A stretch of 64,000 nt of DNA from positions 3,906,001 to 3,970,000 of the forward strand of contig NZ_CP150302.1 in the NCBI RefSeq assembly GCF_038051945.1, read 5' to 3'. The DNA is from Paenibacillus sp. FSL H3-0469. Lineage in GTDB: Bacteria > Bacillota > Bacilli > Paenibacillales > Paenibacillaceae. The notes below the pieces were generated by a model. It was not told where the DNA came from and ran no database searches. It was given only the letters and a program-made list of their open reading frames with translations. How positions within the stretch are numbered: position 1 is the stretch's first letter; each line of letters opens with the position of its first letter. Positions 62,786-64,000 of the stretch are shown here, in pieces. Both the position numbers and the translations under genes were made by a program.

Positions 62786-64000
62786 TCAGCCTGCGTCCGG
62801 CAGGTCATCCCCGGAGAACTGGCTGTTATAGAGATCGGCATAGAAGCCGCCGGCTTCCAGCAGTTCCACATGGGTGCCCTTCTCAATGACACTGCCCTGG
62901 TTCATCACCAGGATCAGATCGGCGTCCTTGATGGTGGACAGGCGGTGAGCGATCACGAAGCTGGTTCTGCCGTGCATCAGCGTGTTCATCGCCTTCTGGA
63001 TCTGCACTTCTGTGCGCGTATCTACGCTGCTGGTTGCTTCATCCAGAATAAGGATGGACGGATCGGCCAGAATCGCCCGGGCGATGGTCAGCAGCTGCTT
63101 TTGACCCTGGGAGATGTTGGAGGCCTCTTCATTCAGAATCGTGTCATACCCGAGCGGCAGCGTACGGATGAAGTGATCGGCATGCGCAGCCTTGGCTGCC
63201 CGCACCACATCAGCCTCCGTAGCCCCTTCCCGGCCGTAAGCGATATTATCGCGGATGGTCCCGTTGAACAGCCAGGTATCCTGGAGCACCATACCGAATT
63301 TGCTGCGCAGCTCGCTGCGCTTCATATCGGTGATGTTCACACCGTCGATCACAATCTCCCCGCCGCTGATCTCATAGAAGCGCATGAGCAGGTTGATCAG
63401 CGTGGTTTTGCCGGCTCCGGTTGGTCCTACAATTGCGATGGTCTGTCCAGGAGTGACTTCGATGTTCATGTCTTCAATCAGGAGTTCACCCGGCTTGTAG
63501 CCGAACTGCACGTGACGGAATTCCACAGAGCCCTCTTCTGCATCTGCTGAACGTTTCGCCAGTGTAGCTGCCGTTTCAGGGACTTCCTCTTCCTCATCCA
63601 GCAGTTCAAATACACGTTCTGCCGAAGCGATGGTGGACTGGATGATGTTGGCGATATTCGCGGTCTGCGTAATCGGCATGGTGAACTGGCGCGAATACTG
63701 GATGAACGCCTGGATGTCGCCGACATCGATCGCTTTTTTGGTCACGAAGATCCCGCCGACCACACACACCAGCACATACCCCAGGTTCCCGATAAACATC
63801 ATCAGCGGCATAATAATCCCGGAGATGAACTGGGAGCGCCAGCCGGAGTTATACAGGTCCTCATTGATGGCATTGAAGTCCTTCAGGGAGTTCTTTTCCC
63901 GTCCAAAAGCCTTGATGATCCGGTGCCCGGTATACATCTCCTCCACATGACCATTCAGCTGGCCCAGCGATTTCTGCTGTCCGACGAAATAGGTCTGGGA
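62786..64000 (-). CDS. ABC exporter (fused membrane/ATPase), 5' end beyond window
   Basis: A partial protein of about 404 residues is visible; the frame is open through the right edge (QTYFVGQQKSLGQLNGH just before VEEMYTGHRII), so the start and first helices are missing. The last membrane helices precede an ATPase with Walker A GPTGAGKTT, signature ISQGQKQLLTIARAIL, Walker B ILILDEATSSVD and H-loop FVIAHRLSTI. The signature SQGQ replaces the usual SGGQ, as in LmrCD/YfiBC-type heterodimer subunits. The partner gene probably lies upstream, off the window. Confidence 0.9.
   Translation of the reverse strand, partial: SQTYFVGQQKSLGQLNGHVEEMYTGHRIIKAFGREKNSLKDFNAINEDLYNSGWRSQFISGIIMPLMMFIGNLGYVLVCVVGGIFVTKKAIDVGDIQAFIQYSRQFTMPITQTANIANIIQSTIASAERVFELLDEEEEVPETAATLAKRSADAEEGSVEFRHVQFGYKPGELLIEDMNIEVTPGQTIAIVGPTGAGKTTLINLLMRFYEISGGEIVIDGVNITDMKRSELRSKFGMVLQDTWLFNGTIRDNIAYGREGATEADVVRAAKAAHADHFIRTLPLGYDTILNEEASNISQGQKQLLTIARAILADPSILILDEATSSVDTRTEVQIQKAMNTLMHGRTSFVIAHRLSTIKDADLILVMNQGSVIEKGTHVELLEAGGFYADLYNSQFSGDDLPDAG

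Overview
The window looks like a chromosomal segment of an endospore-forming Bacillota of the Paenibacillus type. The evidence is moderately GC-rich coding DNA with strong GGAGG ribosome sites, a gerA-type spore germination operon behind a sigma-G-like promoter, a Spo0E-like small protein, two RRNPP (AloR-like) receptors and a PerR-like regulator. No rRNA, tRNA, CRISPR array, phage or insertion sequence was seen.

Layout. 1-5.9 kb: a minus-strand carotenoid operon (two CrtN/CrtI-type desaturases, a CrtM-type synthase, a CruF-like membrane protein) preceded by its own regulator, a MerR-type B12-binding protein with CarH/LitR photoreceptor signatures. Both the crt promoter and the regulator promoter carry 11-bp direct repeats. 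6-9.3 kb: two convergent phospholipase-D superfamily genes, one a cardiolipin synthase. 9.4-13.7 kb: a TetR regulator with a composite inverted-repeat operator and an RND exporter with an unusual Ala/Gly-rich insert. 14-16 kb: a TorD-like chaperone divergent from moaA. 16-20.9 kb: the most unusual part, two paralogous HTH-TPR receptors. One overlaps a 46-residue secreted pro-peptide gene and the other follows a 59-residue Spo0E-like protein; both small genes are easily missed. 20.9-28.6 kb: LysE exporter, MocR regulator, an ABC exporter with response regulator and histidine kinase, and an MFS transporter. 28.7-34.4 kb: glutaminyl-tRNA synthetase, DUF2164, acetyltransferases, a MOSC protein and another MFS transporter. 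34.8-38 kb: a formate/nitrite channel and a water-forming-type NADH oxidase, each behind an array of three Fnr/Crp-like sites. 38-49.9 kb: housekeeping and stress genes (fhs, glutathione peroxidase, luciferase-like oxidoreductase, DUF3243, D,D-carboxypeptidase, DEAD-box helicase, AarF/UbiB kinase with a phasin-like partner, ThuA protein, uroporphyrinogen-III synthase). 50-52.7 kb: a chemoreceptor with a sigma-D-like promoter and a PerR/Fur regulator. 52.7-56.4 kb: gerA-type operon. 56.4-64 kb: Rieske-FAD oxidoreductase, SDR, Hmo-like monooxygenase, MMPL transporter and an ABC exporter cut by the right edge.

How the parts fit: several regulatory circuits can be read from DNA sites. These are light/B12 control of pigment, oxygen control of anaerobic genes, forespore control of germination and peptide signalling through an AloR-AloP-type pair. 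The intergenic regions carry several repeat families: a hairpin plus AT-rich foldback element in at least three places, and degenerate tandem repeats with 50-53 bp periods at four places.
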